A DNA stretch of 64,000 nt, from contig NC_134020.1 in assembly GCF_040712315.1 (NCBI RefSeq), forward strand, positions 46,547,751 to 46,611,750. Reading direction: 5' to 3'. This DNA comes from Castanea sativa. Lineage: Eukaryota > Streptophyta > Magnoliopsida > Fagales > Fagaceae. The notes under the pieces were generated by a model. That model was not told where the DNA came from and ran no database searches. It worked only from the letters and a program-made list of their open reading frames with translations. The stretch's first letter is position 1; every line of letters begins with the position of its first letter. Both the position numbers and the translations under genes were made by a program. Shown here in pieces: positions 33,969-45,485 of this stretch.

Positions 33969-36900
33969 TTACACCATTATAGTTGAAGAATCTACAGGTG
34001 AACTAGGTGGGGAACACAAAAAAGGTTTAGGGGGGATTTTGAAGGGTTCAAGACTCCCTTCTAACATATTCACCACTTTACTCATTGATGGACGGATTGA
34101 GGGGTCAGATTGTATGCACCACAAACTTACCATTATCATCTTCCTTGCATTTTCTTGATCTACTTTCTCTAGAAGGCCCAACAACCCTAATTCTTCTCCT
34201 AGTTCAAGACGCTTGTAAATCCAATGTGGGAAATATATTTCACTTGTGAAATCAACACTAGCATCAAAATTCTTTCGACCTCCTACCATTTCTAAAACCA
34301 TCATCCCATAGCTATAGACATCTGACTTATGAGAGATCCCTCCAAAATTCCTACAAAATACTTCGGGAGCCATATATCCTATAGTTCCTCTTGCACTCAC
34401 CATTGATATAAAACTTTTTTCTCTAGGACATATTTTTGCGAGGCCAAAATCAGATATTTTTGGACAGAAGTTCTCATCCAAAAGAATGTTGTGAGGCTTA
34501 ATGTCAAAATGCAAGATTTGTGCGTTGCAACCTCTATGCAAGTACTCTAAGCCTCGTGCAATGCCTATTGAAATCTTGTATAATGTTTCCCAACCCAATT
34601 GATGATTAGAATTCGAGGGATTTCCCTTATATATGAACTTCTCAAGAGATCCATTAGACATAAACTCATAGATAAGAGCTCTTTTAGAACCTTCAATGCA
34701 AAATCCCTTAAGAGTGACAATGTTAACATGAGAGGTCCTACTAATGCTTGCAACCTCATTAACAAATTCGTCTCCATTACCTTTTGATTCTTTCAGAACC
34801 TTCACAGCCACAAAACAGCCATCTTGTAACTTCCCTTTATAGACATTGCTATAGCCCCCTTGGCCTAATTTATCATTAAAGGACTTAGTCATCGTCTTTA
34901 TATCTGCATAACTATATCTTCTAATAACAAGAGGTCCATGATTCCTTAGAAAGGCCTCAACATCCTGATGAGTTAGAGTTTCCTTTTTCCAAAAATTAAT
35001 TATTTTATTTAATGAGAACTTACCCCAGAAGCAGCAGATTATAACCATCAGAACTCCAATTCCAACAGATGAAGTAGCTGTAATAAAAGAGTAGAATTTA
35101 TGAAGTTACGTGGTGACACAATTGTAACTCAAACTACCTACTAATAATGTCTTGAAACTCAATAAAGTTGCATTTTCTTTGCAGTGATAAATGACTAACA
35201 ATGAAGAAGCAAATGCTGAGGATGACTTGGCATCCACTGGGGCAACTCCACATCGAATAATAAATAACATCCGATTGACATGAAATTTGACATGTATTTT
35301 AAGAATCTAAAGAACATGCAATTCAAGGGTTAGATTTTCAAAATATATAATAATGTTAATATATTTAGTGAGAGTTGTAGCCAAACTTTGTCCTTAAAGA
35401 TTGGTTCACTTAATAGTATATTTGGCCCTTACAAAAAAAAAAAAAAATTATATATTCAACTAAAATTTTGAAAGATATGTAGCTTGCAGCACTGATTATG
35501 GTATTAATATGCAAAAAATTAAAAATAAGAAAACTCCTAGAAAGAATTGTAAGACTTTATGTATTTATGTGTTTTTTTGTGAATTAATATATAAATTTCA
35601 TTTTTTATTATATTTTTTATAATTTAAATTTCTTAATGATTACTATAGAAAAAAAATTTCTTAAAGCTGCCACTTGAGCAAATGGAGCCAATTACCAAAA
35701 CTGACAGTCATTGCATGAATACACTATAAAGGTTTGATAGTTAGATACACTATGAGAAGGGATAAAAGAAGAAGATAAAATTAGTTACAAAATTAGTTGT
35801 AACCAAACAAAATAAACATTACTACATATTTTAAAAATCTAATAGTTAAATTGCATGTTCTTTATGCTCTTAATACATATGTCAAATTTTGTGTCTATTA
35901 GATATTATTTATTATATAAACTATAAGTTTATATTTTATACATAATTTTAAATTATAAAAACTTGCAATTTAAATAATTTATTGATGACATAATTATTGA
36001 TCTTTAATTTTATAGAAATCTTGCAAGTATGAAGGATATAGGAAAAATATATAATTTAATGGTGGATTTGTCAAAATTCATATACAATAAAAAAATATTG
36101 AGTAAGATTGTAGTTTAAGGCTACATTCAATGTTGATATCAACTTATGTTGTTTTAAAGACACACTTGATCACTTCCATATGGAATCATTTTTCTATAGG
36201 ATAGGCGATCAACCAAAAATGTGAATTTATGTTAGTTTCAACAAAAAATTTGATTAAAGAAGTATGTTACCTATCACCGTCGCTTTCAATCTTCTCTGGC
36301 TCCATGTAACTAAAGCATTAAAGAACATCACGGTTAATTAAATAATAAAAAATAATAATAATGTAACAAATTAACGGAACTAAATCGTTTATTTTATTTT
36401 TATAAATTTCAAATCTCAACTGTACTTAACGAAGAACAATGAAGATCGATCAGTATACAATTATCTTATACATATTTATAACAAGAAAGTCCATTCTTTT
36501 TCTACGTATTAATCTACAAATTCGTTTCCATGTCATTGAAATACAAATCGAGACATTGAATCAAAAGAAAATAATATGATCAATTAATAGAGGAAATATT
36601 CGTGAGATTGTGACCAATGTTTTGAATACCTTTCCGGTGACCATTTCACTATAACATAATATTTTAGTACTAGTATATACCGGTGTACCATTTGAGTTTA
36701 TCGCTCCATATATATACTTAAAAGATAATATAAATATTTAAAATAAATTACAAAAAAATCATTTTTATTGCTATTTATTGAGTGATAATCTCAATTTTAA
36801 TTGTTCCAAACATCATCATTATCATTGTTGTTGTTGTTATTATTATTATATAAAATTTTATAACAGTACGATAAGTATTTTTATTAGGTTTAGACCCTAG

Positions 36901-39900
36901 TTTGGGTTGATTTAGATAGGATCATAGGACTATCTACTAAGCTCAAGCCAAAACTAAATACAAATTTAAAACTTTTTTTCTTCTTGTTTGTATTTTATCA
37001 TTTATTTACTCCCCTCGCCTGCCAAGATCACATCAATATCTCATCAGTCAAAGTAACATTTGTTTTATTCATTTTTTCTATATCCCCAATGCTATCTCCT
37101 CTCGCCAAACATTACAACATATTCGTTCTACTTTCATTTATTTTTGCCTTTCTACAGGGTCTTTTTAGTTGGAGTAATGAAAAAGCGAGAGGATAACAAA
37201 TAGGAAAGAGATAGAAATGTTGAAGGATAAAAAAGATTTTGTTTTCTCTCATATGTGTTTGGTAGGAAGGATGGAAAAGTGGAAAGATAGAAAGTTTATT
37301 TATTTGGTTGAGAAGAAAAATGAGAGAATATAAAATGAAGTTTGGATAAATTTACAATTATGTTTCTATTAAATAAAACAAAAGTAACACATGTTTTACT
37401 TAAAATTTTTTTGTATGGACAGTTCAAATTTAAAAGAAAGAAAAAAAGAGCACAAGCTAAAGGATCCAAAATAGATGAGCAAAAAAAAAAAAAAAAAACC
37501 AACCAGTGAAAATAGAAGAGATAAAAAAAAAAAGAAAAGAAGAAAAAGACAAAAAGTGAGATAAGCACCAAACCCAAGAATAGAAGAAACAGACAAAAGC
37601 AAAAGAAGAAAAAGACAAAAAGTTGTTGGTTGCTCGGGGAGAACAATTTCGTCCATAACACACCTTTCCCATTTTCTCCATAATTTAGTGAGATTAAGTT
37701 TTGGTGGGTCCAAAGAGAAAATAATTAAACTCCACTATTTCTCTCTCTCTCTCTCAACCAAATACTCATTCCACCCATTTTCTCTTTTATTTTTCCCTTC
37801 ATTTTTTCTTTCTTCCCTAAAATCATTATAATCAACAATATTATTGGTTTAATTCTTTCTTTTTGTTTCTTTTCCTCACAATAACTTCCAAACTCTCTCT
37901 ACCATTCGAAACATTGATCGAGAAAACTAATATACAATTGAAGTTCAAATTATTTTTGACTTTTATATGTAATCCCATAATAAATATGGATACATGTATT
38001 ACTAAGAAAAGTGTATAAGAATCCAAGGGGTTGGCTTAATGATTCTTAAGACCTCATGATATCCATGAGATCTTGGTTTCGAAACCTTTAGCTAATATCT
38101 TGGGGCCATTCCCAAAGGATTACCCTTGTAATAACTTAGTGTATGTGGGATGGGAGGACTACACACTTATGAGGTAATAATCAGATAGGCTTATTTCCAG
38201 TATTTTTTTTAATTGGAATATCTTTTTATTTTAATGAGAAATTGCACATCACTGACTAACGATATAAAATATGGAGATTAAAAGCCACTACTACATCATT
38301 CTATCTCAAAGAGAAACTAACTAGATGTCAAGTTGAAAAAGTATTAGATGTAAGCCAAACCTGATACTCAAAGAGGTTTAGATATCTTCATGTCTAAAAG
38401 GAAAAAATGTATGAGAAAATGTGGCCCTTTAGGCTCTTGTCCAGTGGATGTAGGCCACAAGATCGAACAGCATAAACTCTCATGTTTTTCTCTCCTCTTT
38501 CTATCTTCTTCATCACAAATTTCTACAACAAATTTTAACCCCTCAAAGCTATGCTTTGAGCCTCTTGACATATATCTCCCAGGATATAATGATCAACATA
38601 TAAAAGAACTCTTGACCTTGTGGTCATGGATTTGAGCCCCACGGTGGGCGCTTCCACTTTTTTTTTACCAAAAAAAAAAGGAAAAAAAAAGGACAACAAT
38701 TTGAGTGTGTACCAAACAGAATTATGTTTCTCTCTTTCTTTGACTCTATGCACAAGGATAAGAATGCAAAATTTGTTTGAAATGAATGAAGAGCAAACAG
38801 TTTATAGAAACACTTGCACCAATTCAAAATATGTGAATTGACTAATTGTTATGGACCAAAAAAGTAGCGCACACAAATAGATTGTGACTGATTTCACCCC
38901 TTACAACGATTCTTTTTAACTTTATTGGATATTTATCTCCATAGATTTAGTGATTAACCGGACACAAAAGAAGCACCAAAGTTTAAGCATACAACAAATA
39001 GAATTATAACTTTTTCTTTCTTTAGCTCTATGTACAAAAAGAAGAATGTAAAAACTAGCTTGAATGAGAAGAAGGTATTTCATGCACTAGGTATATAAGA
39101 CCTTTGTTTCATTGATAGGCGGGCACCACACTTGTGGGGCCCGTCCCACCAGTGAGACAGAAGGCATATGCATCCGGTACATACAAAAATTTGGCCTCGA
39201 ATGATTGAGGGAAAACTATTTAGAAACACACTTGCACCGATCTAGAAATGGTGTAGCTAATAGACATTTTGTTTTGGATAAAAAATAGTACGCACAAATA
39301 ATAAAAAAAGTTAAAACTAGATAATCAGACCCTCGCGTGTGTGATTTTCCTTAGGATGCATCATGGCATGGAACAAAAATACTTGCAGTAATTGTACTAG
39401 GATTTACTAAAACATAAGAATGTAAAGAAATATACATGCAAAAAGAACCCTACGTGCATCTTCAATATACGTGCGTACAAGTAGGTCCAATGTGTTTTGA
39501 GTTATTCGATGTATACCTTTCTTTGCAATGTCACACTGAAATTTCCCATTCTGTTCGAGTTCACAATGACCTCCTCCACCATAACAACTGCTGCAAGCTT
39601 CAGATACATTCACTTCAAGGTCGAACTCAGCACTTAAGAGTGAAAACAGAGTATCTTTATCCGAATGCTTTTTTCTTGGGAGCTGTATAATTGAACATTG
39701 AGCTGGAAAACTCTGAGAGTCATCGTTTAAATGACTATAGTAGAGGCTATAGTCTCCGCAGTTCCTACGCGTAAAATTTCTAGGGGAAGCAATACCAAGT
39801 GTGCGATTGCATTTAAACAGTGTCTGACTAGGTGTGGTGAGTTTAAAAGAGATAAATGGAGAGTTGGGAAGAGTAAAATTGGTTACGGATTCGCATTTTT

Positions 39901-40213
39901 GGGTAATCAAGGCATCGGAAAGTAAAAGGTCCTTGATACGTGTGATCAGTGTGGTGTTAGTGTAAGAGATATTTATAACTTCATATGGTCCTCTACTCCA
40001 CCCCAGTTGGATAGTCGGAGGCATTTCGTCACATTTTACAGGCAATAAACCGCAAAGTGGGTGTGAGCTATCTGTGAATGGAAAACCAATGATACCGAGT
40101 TTTCCACATTGAAAGGATGAGCAATTTGGGAGTGTTCTGTTTACTTCCTCAGCTGAGTGAAGCAGCAAGAGGCGTGAGAGGAGAAAGAAAACAAACAGAG
40201 AGACACAAGCCAT
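33969..40213 (-). CDS. LRK10-like receptor kinase (copy 1, intact)
   Basis: Exons 40213-39517, 36309-36271 and 35077-33969 join in phase to 614 aa. Residues 1-21 form a signal peptide. The ectodomain has a GUB_WAK-type pattern (CSSFQCGKLGIIGFPF, CGLLPVKC) with several N-glycosylation sequons, then a WAK-associated C-terminal motif CSSCYGGGGHC. Tiny exon 2 encodes the linker TWSQRRLKATVI. A transmembrane helix (about 250-264, SVGIGVLMVIICC) leads to the kinase: glycine loop GQGGYSNV (317-324), K338, catalytic loop HFDIKPHN and DFG. HFD instead of HRD marks a non-RD kinase, typical of immune receptors. The family (LRK10L-2/rust-resistance kinase type) is implicated in defence and stress signalling; the ligand is unknown. 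Intron 1 (3.2 kb) holds a MITE. The last glycine of the glycine loop is Ser in this copy. A TATATAAA lies about 80 bp upstream. Confidence 0.92.
37158..37832. mobile_element. MITE in intron 1 of LRK10-like copy 1
   Basis: Starts near GGGTCTTTTTAGTTGGAG, contains TTTGGTTGAGAAGAAAAATG and GTTTTGGTGGGTCCAAAGAG, and ends near CCCTAAAATCATTATAATC. The same blocks occur in the elements at 42805-43383 and 43384-44010. It is absent from the homologous intron of copy 2, so it inserted after the duplication or was lost there. Confidence 0.5.
38026..38200 (+). mobile_element. SINE-like element shared by both LRK10-like introns
   Basis: GGGGTTGGCTTAATGATTC (box A-like) and CTTGGTTTCGAAACC (box B-like) are followed by GTGTATGTGGGATGGGAGG. 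A degenerate counterpart sits at about 60568-60720 in copy 2, so this element predates the gene duplication. Confidence 0.4.
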
Positions 40214-40290
40214 CCCAAAATAAAAACTTAAACAACGTGTTTGTAATTGTATAATTTCTTGTTTTAATTTCTTGCTTCATTACTCCATAT

Positions 40291-40298
40291 TTTATATA
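40291..40298 (-). promoter_or_regulatory. TATA box of LRK10-like copy 1 (candidate)
   Basis: The minus strand reads TTATATAAAATATGG about 80 bp upstream of the start codon. The homologous site of copy 2 (near 63392-63402) is altered to TTATATAATATACGG. Confidence 0.4.
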
Positions 40299-40956
40299 AT
40301 AACATGTAGGTTCTCTGTTTAACACGGTTTTAGACTTGAAATTTGGATAAGGAAGACTAGTGAAAGACGGTGCCCTGCTTATCTGAAACATGGAAATATT
40401 AAGCCTAAAGTCACAGAAAGCTTCACAAAAAGATTCAGACTCCCTTCTTTTTTTAAGTGTTAATTACATTGTCGATATCTGTCGACTTGTTGGAAACATG
40501 GCATGCGCATTGCATGGAATATCCCCTGCATACTATATGAGGAAAGTTCCTTGCACATTATCAACCCCATTGACACGCAGTTGAAAGATTCAACTCTTTT
40601 TTGTTTGGATTTGGTCGGTGTTTCTAACTTGTGATAGTCCTTAGGGGTTATGGTGGTGGCAACAGTGGTATTCATTGACGCCAAAGTGGAGATTTGTTGA
40701 GTCGGTGGCTTGCTTGGTCAGTGATGTGTGATCCTATCCTAATTAAACTAGGATATTGAGTTGGCCGTGTATAACAAGCGCACGAAAACTAAGTACAATT
40801 TGGTTTGCTTCTTCGTGTGCAACAAGTATAAGCACCGCCCCTTTCTATTTTATATACATGTTGCTAGGCCAATGTCCTAATGAGAGAGACAGTTTTTTTT
40901 TTTTTTTTGGTGGAGAAACGAGAGTTAGTTGTATAAGAAAATAGTGCAATAATATT

Positions 40957-41156
40957 ATAGTAAATGATAAGACTTAGGTATAGTACTTAAGTGTTGTTTC
41001 TTATATTCCTTTGTTAAGATTCTGCTATGTGAATTTTTTCTCATGGGATGAAAGTGTATTTTTTAATTAAATAACCACATGGCTGAATATTAAGACATGA
41101 ACCTAGCTAAGAAACAATACCTAAAGTATTGTATCTAAGTTTTGTCCTATAGTAAA
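40957..41156. mobile_element. TIR MITE, about 200 bp
   Basis: Left GACTTAGGTATAGTACTTAA with GTGTTGTTTCTTA is mirrored at the right by TAAGAAACAATACC followed by AAAGTATTGTATCTAAGTT. The inverted arms are about 40 bp with mismatches. Confidence 0.55.
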
Positions 41157-41665
41157 AATATAATAGGATGTTTCCTCCTTTTTTTTTGTTTGTTTGTTTG
41201 TTATTGTTGTTGTTGTTGTTGTTGTTATTATTTATTTATTTTTTTTCAAGAGAGAACCAATGATACTTTCAAAAAAGAAAAGAAAAGAAGAGAAGAGAGA
41301 ACCAATGGTGTATTTGGGGTTTAGATCTTGTGAGTGTCTATGGACATAGGCAAATAGTCGAACAACGTAAACTCTCTCTATTCTTCTTTTATCTTCTTTA
41401 ATTTTGTGTAAACATATAAATTTTCTCAACAAAGGAAAATTATTTGGTAGGTGCTCCCTCCTTTTACTTTTAAAAAAAAAAATTATAAATCTTATTATAA
41501 ATTTAATTAGTGAGATCCATTATGAATATGAGAGGAAGAAATACTACACTATCATATTTCGGAAGCATATAATAATTACTTTTTAAGTTTTAGGAAGACG
41601 TGTAGAGTGAGTCATGTGAATTATGTACAATTAAGGGCCTTTGCAAAGGGGCCCTGAATTATAAT

Positions 41666-42464
41666 TGTTAGGTTTTAGACCTTAGATACTAATGTATTAG
41701 AACTTCAATATGTATTGTGTTGGCAAACCATGATCAAAACATAGAGTCTAGGTTTAGGCTTGCTCAAAGTGTGTTTAATTGTAAAATTGGAATTGAGTGA
41801 TTGTAGAAATTATTGGACAAGATCTACAAGACTCAATTGATCGAAATTTAGAATCAATCGATCGAACCACGTGCAGATTTATTTTTCTGCAGAATTTCCA
41901 ATTCAACCCAAGTCTGTTTGACGTGTAGGGTTTTATATTTTACTCCAAGTATAAAAGGAAAAACTCTAGCTATGTTTTAAAGATCTTTTGGAGTGTTGTG
42001 TTTTGAATCTTTTGTGAGATTTAGAGGTGTTTATCTTCATACACACACATAGGGTTATCAAGATCAAGATTTGCGTCAAGAACTTGATGATCTCTTCAGT
42101 TGCTGCTTAAAGAACTTTAAAGAAGATCTGAAACCTTTGAGTGGACTCTCAAAGTTACAAGTAGGAGAACTTGTGGTTGTAGCAGATCAAAGAAAGAAGT
42201 AGTCCGTGGACTCGGTGCTGTCATGTGGTCGTGGTAGTAAGTTTTCTACTCGAGGTAGCAATAGATTGTTAGTGGTTATTGTTTTATTGCAAAAACTTCA
42301 ATTCTTTCATAATGGATCTATTTTTACCTTGAGGATAGCTAGGTTAAATCCTCCACAGGTTTTTTACCAGTTAGGTTTTCTTGGGTTATCATATCGTTGT
42401 ATTCTTTATATTTTCGTATTATTTACATGATATGATTTAACTGTGTTAATCTAGAACGTACTGA
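41666..42464 (+). mobile_element. Putative solo LTR or LTR fragment (family B)
   Basis: It starts TGTTAGGTTTTAGACC and has LTR-like features: a TATAAAAGG box (near 41950) and late GGTTTTTTACC and GGGTTATC blocks resembling long Copia LTRs. ATAAT precedes it (41661-41665) and follows position 42464, but the end reads ACTGA rather than CA, so the duplication may be chance in AT-rich sequence. Confidence 0.4.
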
Positions 42465-42804
42465 ATAATTTATCTAAGTAATCACTTGGCTGAATAACTA
42501 GATTGAACAACTTGTGTTTAAGGGGTCTAAAAATGTACAATAATGGAGTTGATCCAAATCTAAATTTGATCGGCCCAATGCCATCATCCTCCACTGACAA
42601 GTTATTGTTTGCAGTGTCATTCCTCCATAATCCATGTTGTATGATCCTAATATTGTTGAAAGATAAATCTAAATGAACCATATATCACTGAGAAAACTAC
42701 ATAATATGGTTACAAACTTTGTAGTGTCCTTTAACAATGGGGACTAATATGGGACAATGGGAAGCCCATATTTACATCAATTTCCATTCTAGTTCATACA
42801 TTAA

Positions 42805-43383
42805 GGCTCTGTTTGGTTGGGGGATGAAAAAGTAGGACAAAATATATTTTAGTTTTCTTTTATGGTATTTGGTTGAGAAGAAAAATGAAAAGATAGAAAA
42901 TATAAATTTACTCAAAAAAAAAGAGAAAAAATTAGACATTAAAAAAAAGGGGTGAAAAGACAACAAAAACAAAAACAAAAAAAGGGGAATGAGAAGTACC
43001 ATAAAAAAGACAAAAACCAAATAATAAAAAAGAAAAAAACAAAAAACAAAAAACAAAATGGAAAACACATGGTAACAGAAAATGAAAACTCCAAAGGAAA
43101 AGAAAAGACAAAAAAAAAAAAAAAAAGCCAAAGAAAAAAAAGCACGTGAAAGTTGCAACAGGATTATTATGGTCCACAAGTGGGAATTTTTTGTTCCCAA
43201 TTTTCTTCTCTTTTGTTTTTTTTTTCCCCTAATTTAGGAAGAAAATATTTTGGTGGGTCCAGAGAGAAAACACCAAAACCTCATCAATCTTCTCTCTTAA
43301 AATCACTACAACCAAACATCCACAAAACAGTTTTCTCTTTACTTTTCTCTTCTTGCTAAAATCACCCCACCCAAACGGACCGT
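42805..43383. mobile_element. GTTTGG-type MITE, copy 1 of adjacent pair
   Basis: Starts GGCTCTGTTTGGTTGGGGGA and ends CCCCACCCAAACGGACCG, an imperfect inverted repeat. The A-rich interior contains GGTGGGTCCAGAGAGAAAAC, common to the elements at 37158-37832 and 43384-44010. Confidence 0.55.
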
Positions 43384-44010
43384 AAGTCTCTATTTGGTTG
43401 AGGGATAAAAAATGGTGAGAGGATGGAAAAAAATAATTTCCCCGTATGTATGTTTGGTTGGGTGAATAAAAGAGTGGGGGATTTTTTTTTTTTGTTTGGT
43501 TGAGGAGAAAAGTGTGAGAGTAAAAAAGTAGTTAAATTTTTTTTACTTGCATGCTCTTATTAAAAAAAATCAAATAAAGAAAAGAAGACAACCAATCAAC
43601 CAAAAAATAAAAAAAAGCAATCACCATTTATGCCAAGTTATATATATATATATAAAAAAAAAAAGACAAACCACCAAAAAAAAAAGGCAAACAGTCAACA
43701 AAAATAAGTCATCATGCCTAGTTCAAAAATAAATAAATAAATAGAAAACAACCAACCCAAAGAAAAAAGAGAGGCAAACAATCAAGGGTAGTTAAATCAT
43801 TTGACTGCAATTACCCTTCTTCTACTCATTTCTCCTCAAATTGGGGGATTCATTTTTGGTGGGTCTAGAGAGAAAACAATTAGACCCCACCAAAATCTCT
43901 CACATTTGCCTCCCAACCAGTTAAAAAACCAATTTTCTCCCATATTTTTCTATGCTTCTTTTCCAACCTCCCCCATATTCACCCCCAATCAAATGGGCCA
44001 CTAAGCTCCC
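43384..44010. mobile_element. GTTTGG-type MITE, copy 2 of adjacent pair
   Basis: Starts AGTCTCTATTTGGTTGAGGG and ends CCCCCAATCAAATGGGCCAC, imperfect inverted repeats. The interior contains GGTGGGTCTAGAGAGAAAAC. It directly abuts the preceding element. Confidence 0.55.
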
Positions 44011-44227
44011 AAAACCTTAAGGTCCATATAAATTTATCATAACCACTTGCTCTCTAGTGAGCTGGCTCAGTAATCTCGACATATCTTTTACGTTTTTGAT
44101 TCAAAGGGTTTAATAATTTAGTCTAGTCCACTTTTTGTAGGGCAAAATTTTGTTTTTCCTAAATTAATGGTGGACCTAAGCTTGGAACCGCAAGGGAGTT
44201 TGTAACAAAATTTTTTCAGGTTCTAAC

Positions 44228-44979
44228 TGTAAGTGCACAATTGCACCTGGCCCCAAGAACAGTTATGGGTTCAGGCCCAATGAGCCTTAAACAATATGAA
44301 TTTGTAGAGTGTGGGCTTGAAACCCAGGTTAGAAGTATGTGAGGATTAAATGACAAGCCAAAGACTAGTAATACTTGGAAACAACAAGGAATGTTATGAA
44401 TCAACCTCCTCGGACGTAAGCCAAGTGCTGTTCTTAAATTATCTCTTTCTTTCTGTTTCTGTTTCTTTTTTTCTTACAAAAGAGTCCGTCCCCCTTTTTC
44501 TTCCAGGTTCCTCCTTAAATACTTCTCTTTTTAATACTTTATACACGTGTTGCCCCAACTCCTCCCTTATCCTAGATATTTCTTTTCTTAGTGCCTTTGA
44601 ACAGTAACTAGAAGTTTCCCTTCTACTATTCAAGTGTCACTTCCCCATTAATGCGGCCAGGGTAGTTGGTGCAGGGTCTTTAATGTGGAGGTAGCAGCCT
44701 TTATCTTTGATATTTCTCCAACATCGGTGCTTATAGGACATTCAAGAGTTCACTCTCTCTAACCATTGGTCTTGACCATGTCATTCCCTAACCTTTACCA
44801 TGAAGTCCCGGGTTCTCCGGTGTCAGTCCGAGGGGAAAAATATCCTCGGCCGGATCCTCGGATCCTCGGCGTATGGGCCGACCCGTAGTACTAACAAGTT
44901 CTAAACCCAAGAGCAGGTCGGCCTTCCTTAGCAAGACCCAACGGCCCATATTCCCATCAAGGTCTTTTTACCCCCCACA
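44228..44979 (-). repeat. Gypsy 3' LTR (752 bp)
   Basis: On the plus strand it starts TGTAAGTGCACAATTGCACC and ends TACCCCCCACA. It differs from the 5' LTR by roughly a dozen substitutions and an extra GGATCCTC-type duplication near 44855. Confidence 0.93.
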
Positions 44980-45485
44980 ATAGCCCCTCAAAACTCTAAT
45001 TTTCGACATCCGAGGAGAAAAATAGGGTTTTGATCTAACGAGAATCCACTCCCACCACTTACTAAGCGATGGCATGTGTGGAAATCGTTTCGCGTCCCAG
45101 AAGATGCCACTTGACGGTTTTATTTTCAAAAACGCGCGCATTTATTACTGTAAGTTACTCTTTGTCTCCCATGTTCAACGGTGAGATGGGCATCCAACGA
45201 TCCTCGTTACTCCACGAAATTTTAGGCGGGACAAATATAATTTCGAGGCCGCCTTTTCGCACGTCGTGACGCTTCGGGAACCTGCGCCTTCATTTAATTC
45301 ATCAGGGATCAATCCCATCAAAACACCAACAATCATTCTTTACCAGCAGAAAACCGTGGAAACCTGTACCTTCAACTTTGTAAGTTCTTGCTCTCTCTGT
45401 TTTTAACCTTTTCTCCTCGGATACAGTCCTCGGCTGTCTTCGTAAACGTTCTCCCCTTTAGAGTTTAGCCTTTCGTTCTTTTCTA

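Larger units (their letters stand above)
33870..40600. repeat. Segmental duplication, left unit
   Basis: Exons, introns and promoter of LRK10-like copy 1, colinear with 58080-63730. Similarity extends upstream past the start codon, through CACAAAAAGATTCAGACTCC and CTTGTTGGAAACATGG. The unit carries an extra stretch at about 36600-37970 (including a MITE) that copy 2 lacks. Confidence 0.8.
40601..44222. other. Intergenic between LRK10-like copy 1 and the Gypsy element
   Basis: No gene seen. It holds a TIR MITE (40957-41156), a GTT microsatellite near 41203-41227, a putative solo LTR (41666-42464), unassigned sequence (42465-42800) and two adjacent GTTTGG-type MITEs. Phe-rich ORFs here are poly-A/T artefacts. 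Confidence 0.6.

Noticed and set aside
37296..37713. Phe/Leu-rich ORFs on the minus strand
   Set aside because: Same artefact within the intronic MITE of LRK10-like copy 1.
42451..42681. ORF with an LRR-like LDLSFNNI segment
   Set aside because: Only one repeat-like motif, no flanking LRRs or exons; it overlaps the end of a putative LTR.
42772..43200. Phe-rich, membrane-like ORFs
   Set aside because: They translate poly-A/T tracts of a MITE in several overlapping frames.
44350..44607. 85-aa ORF repeated at 54896-55153
   Set aside because: It lies within both Gypsy LTRs; repetition follows from the LTR structure.
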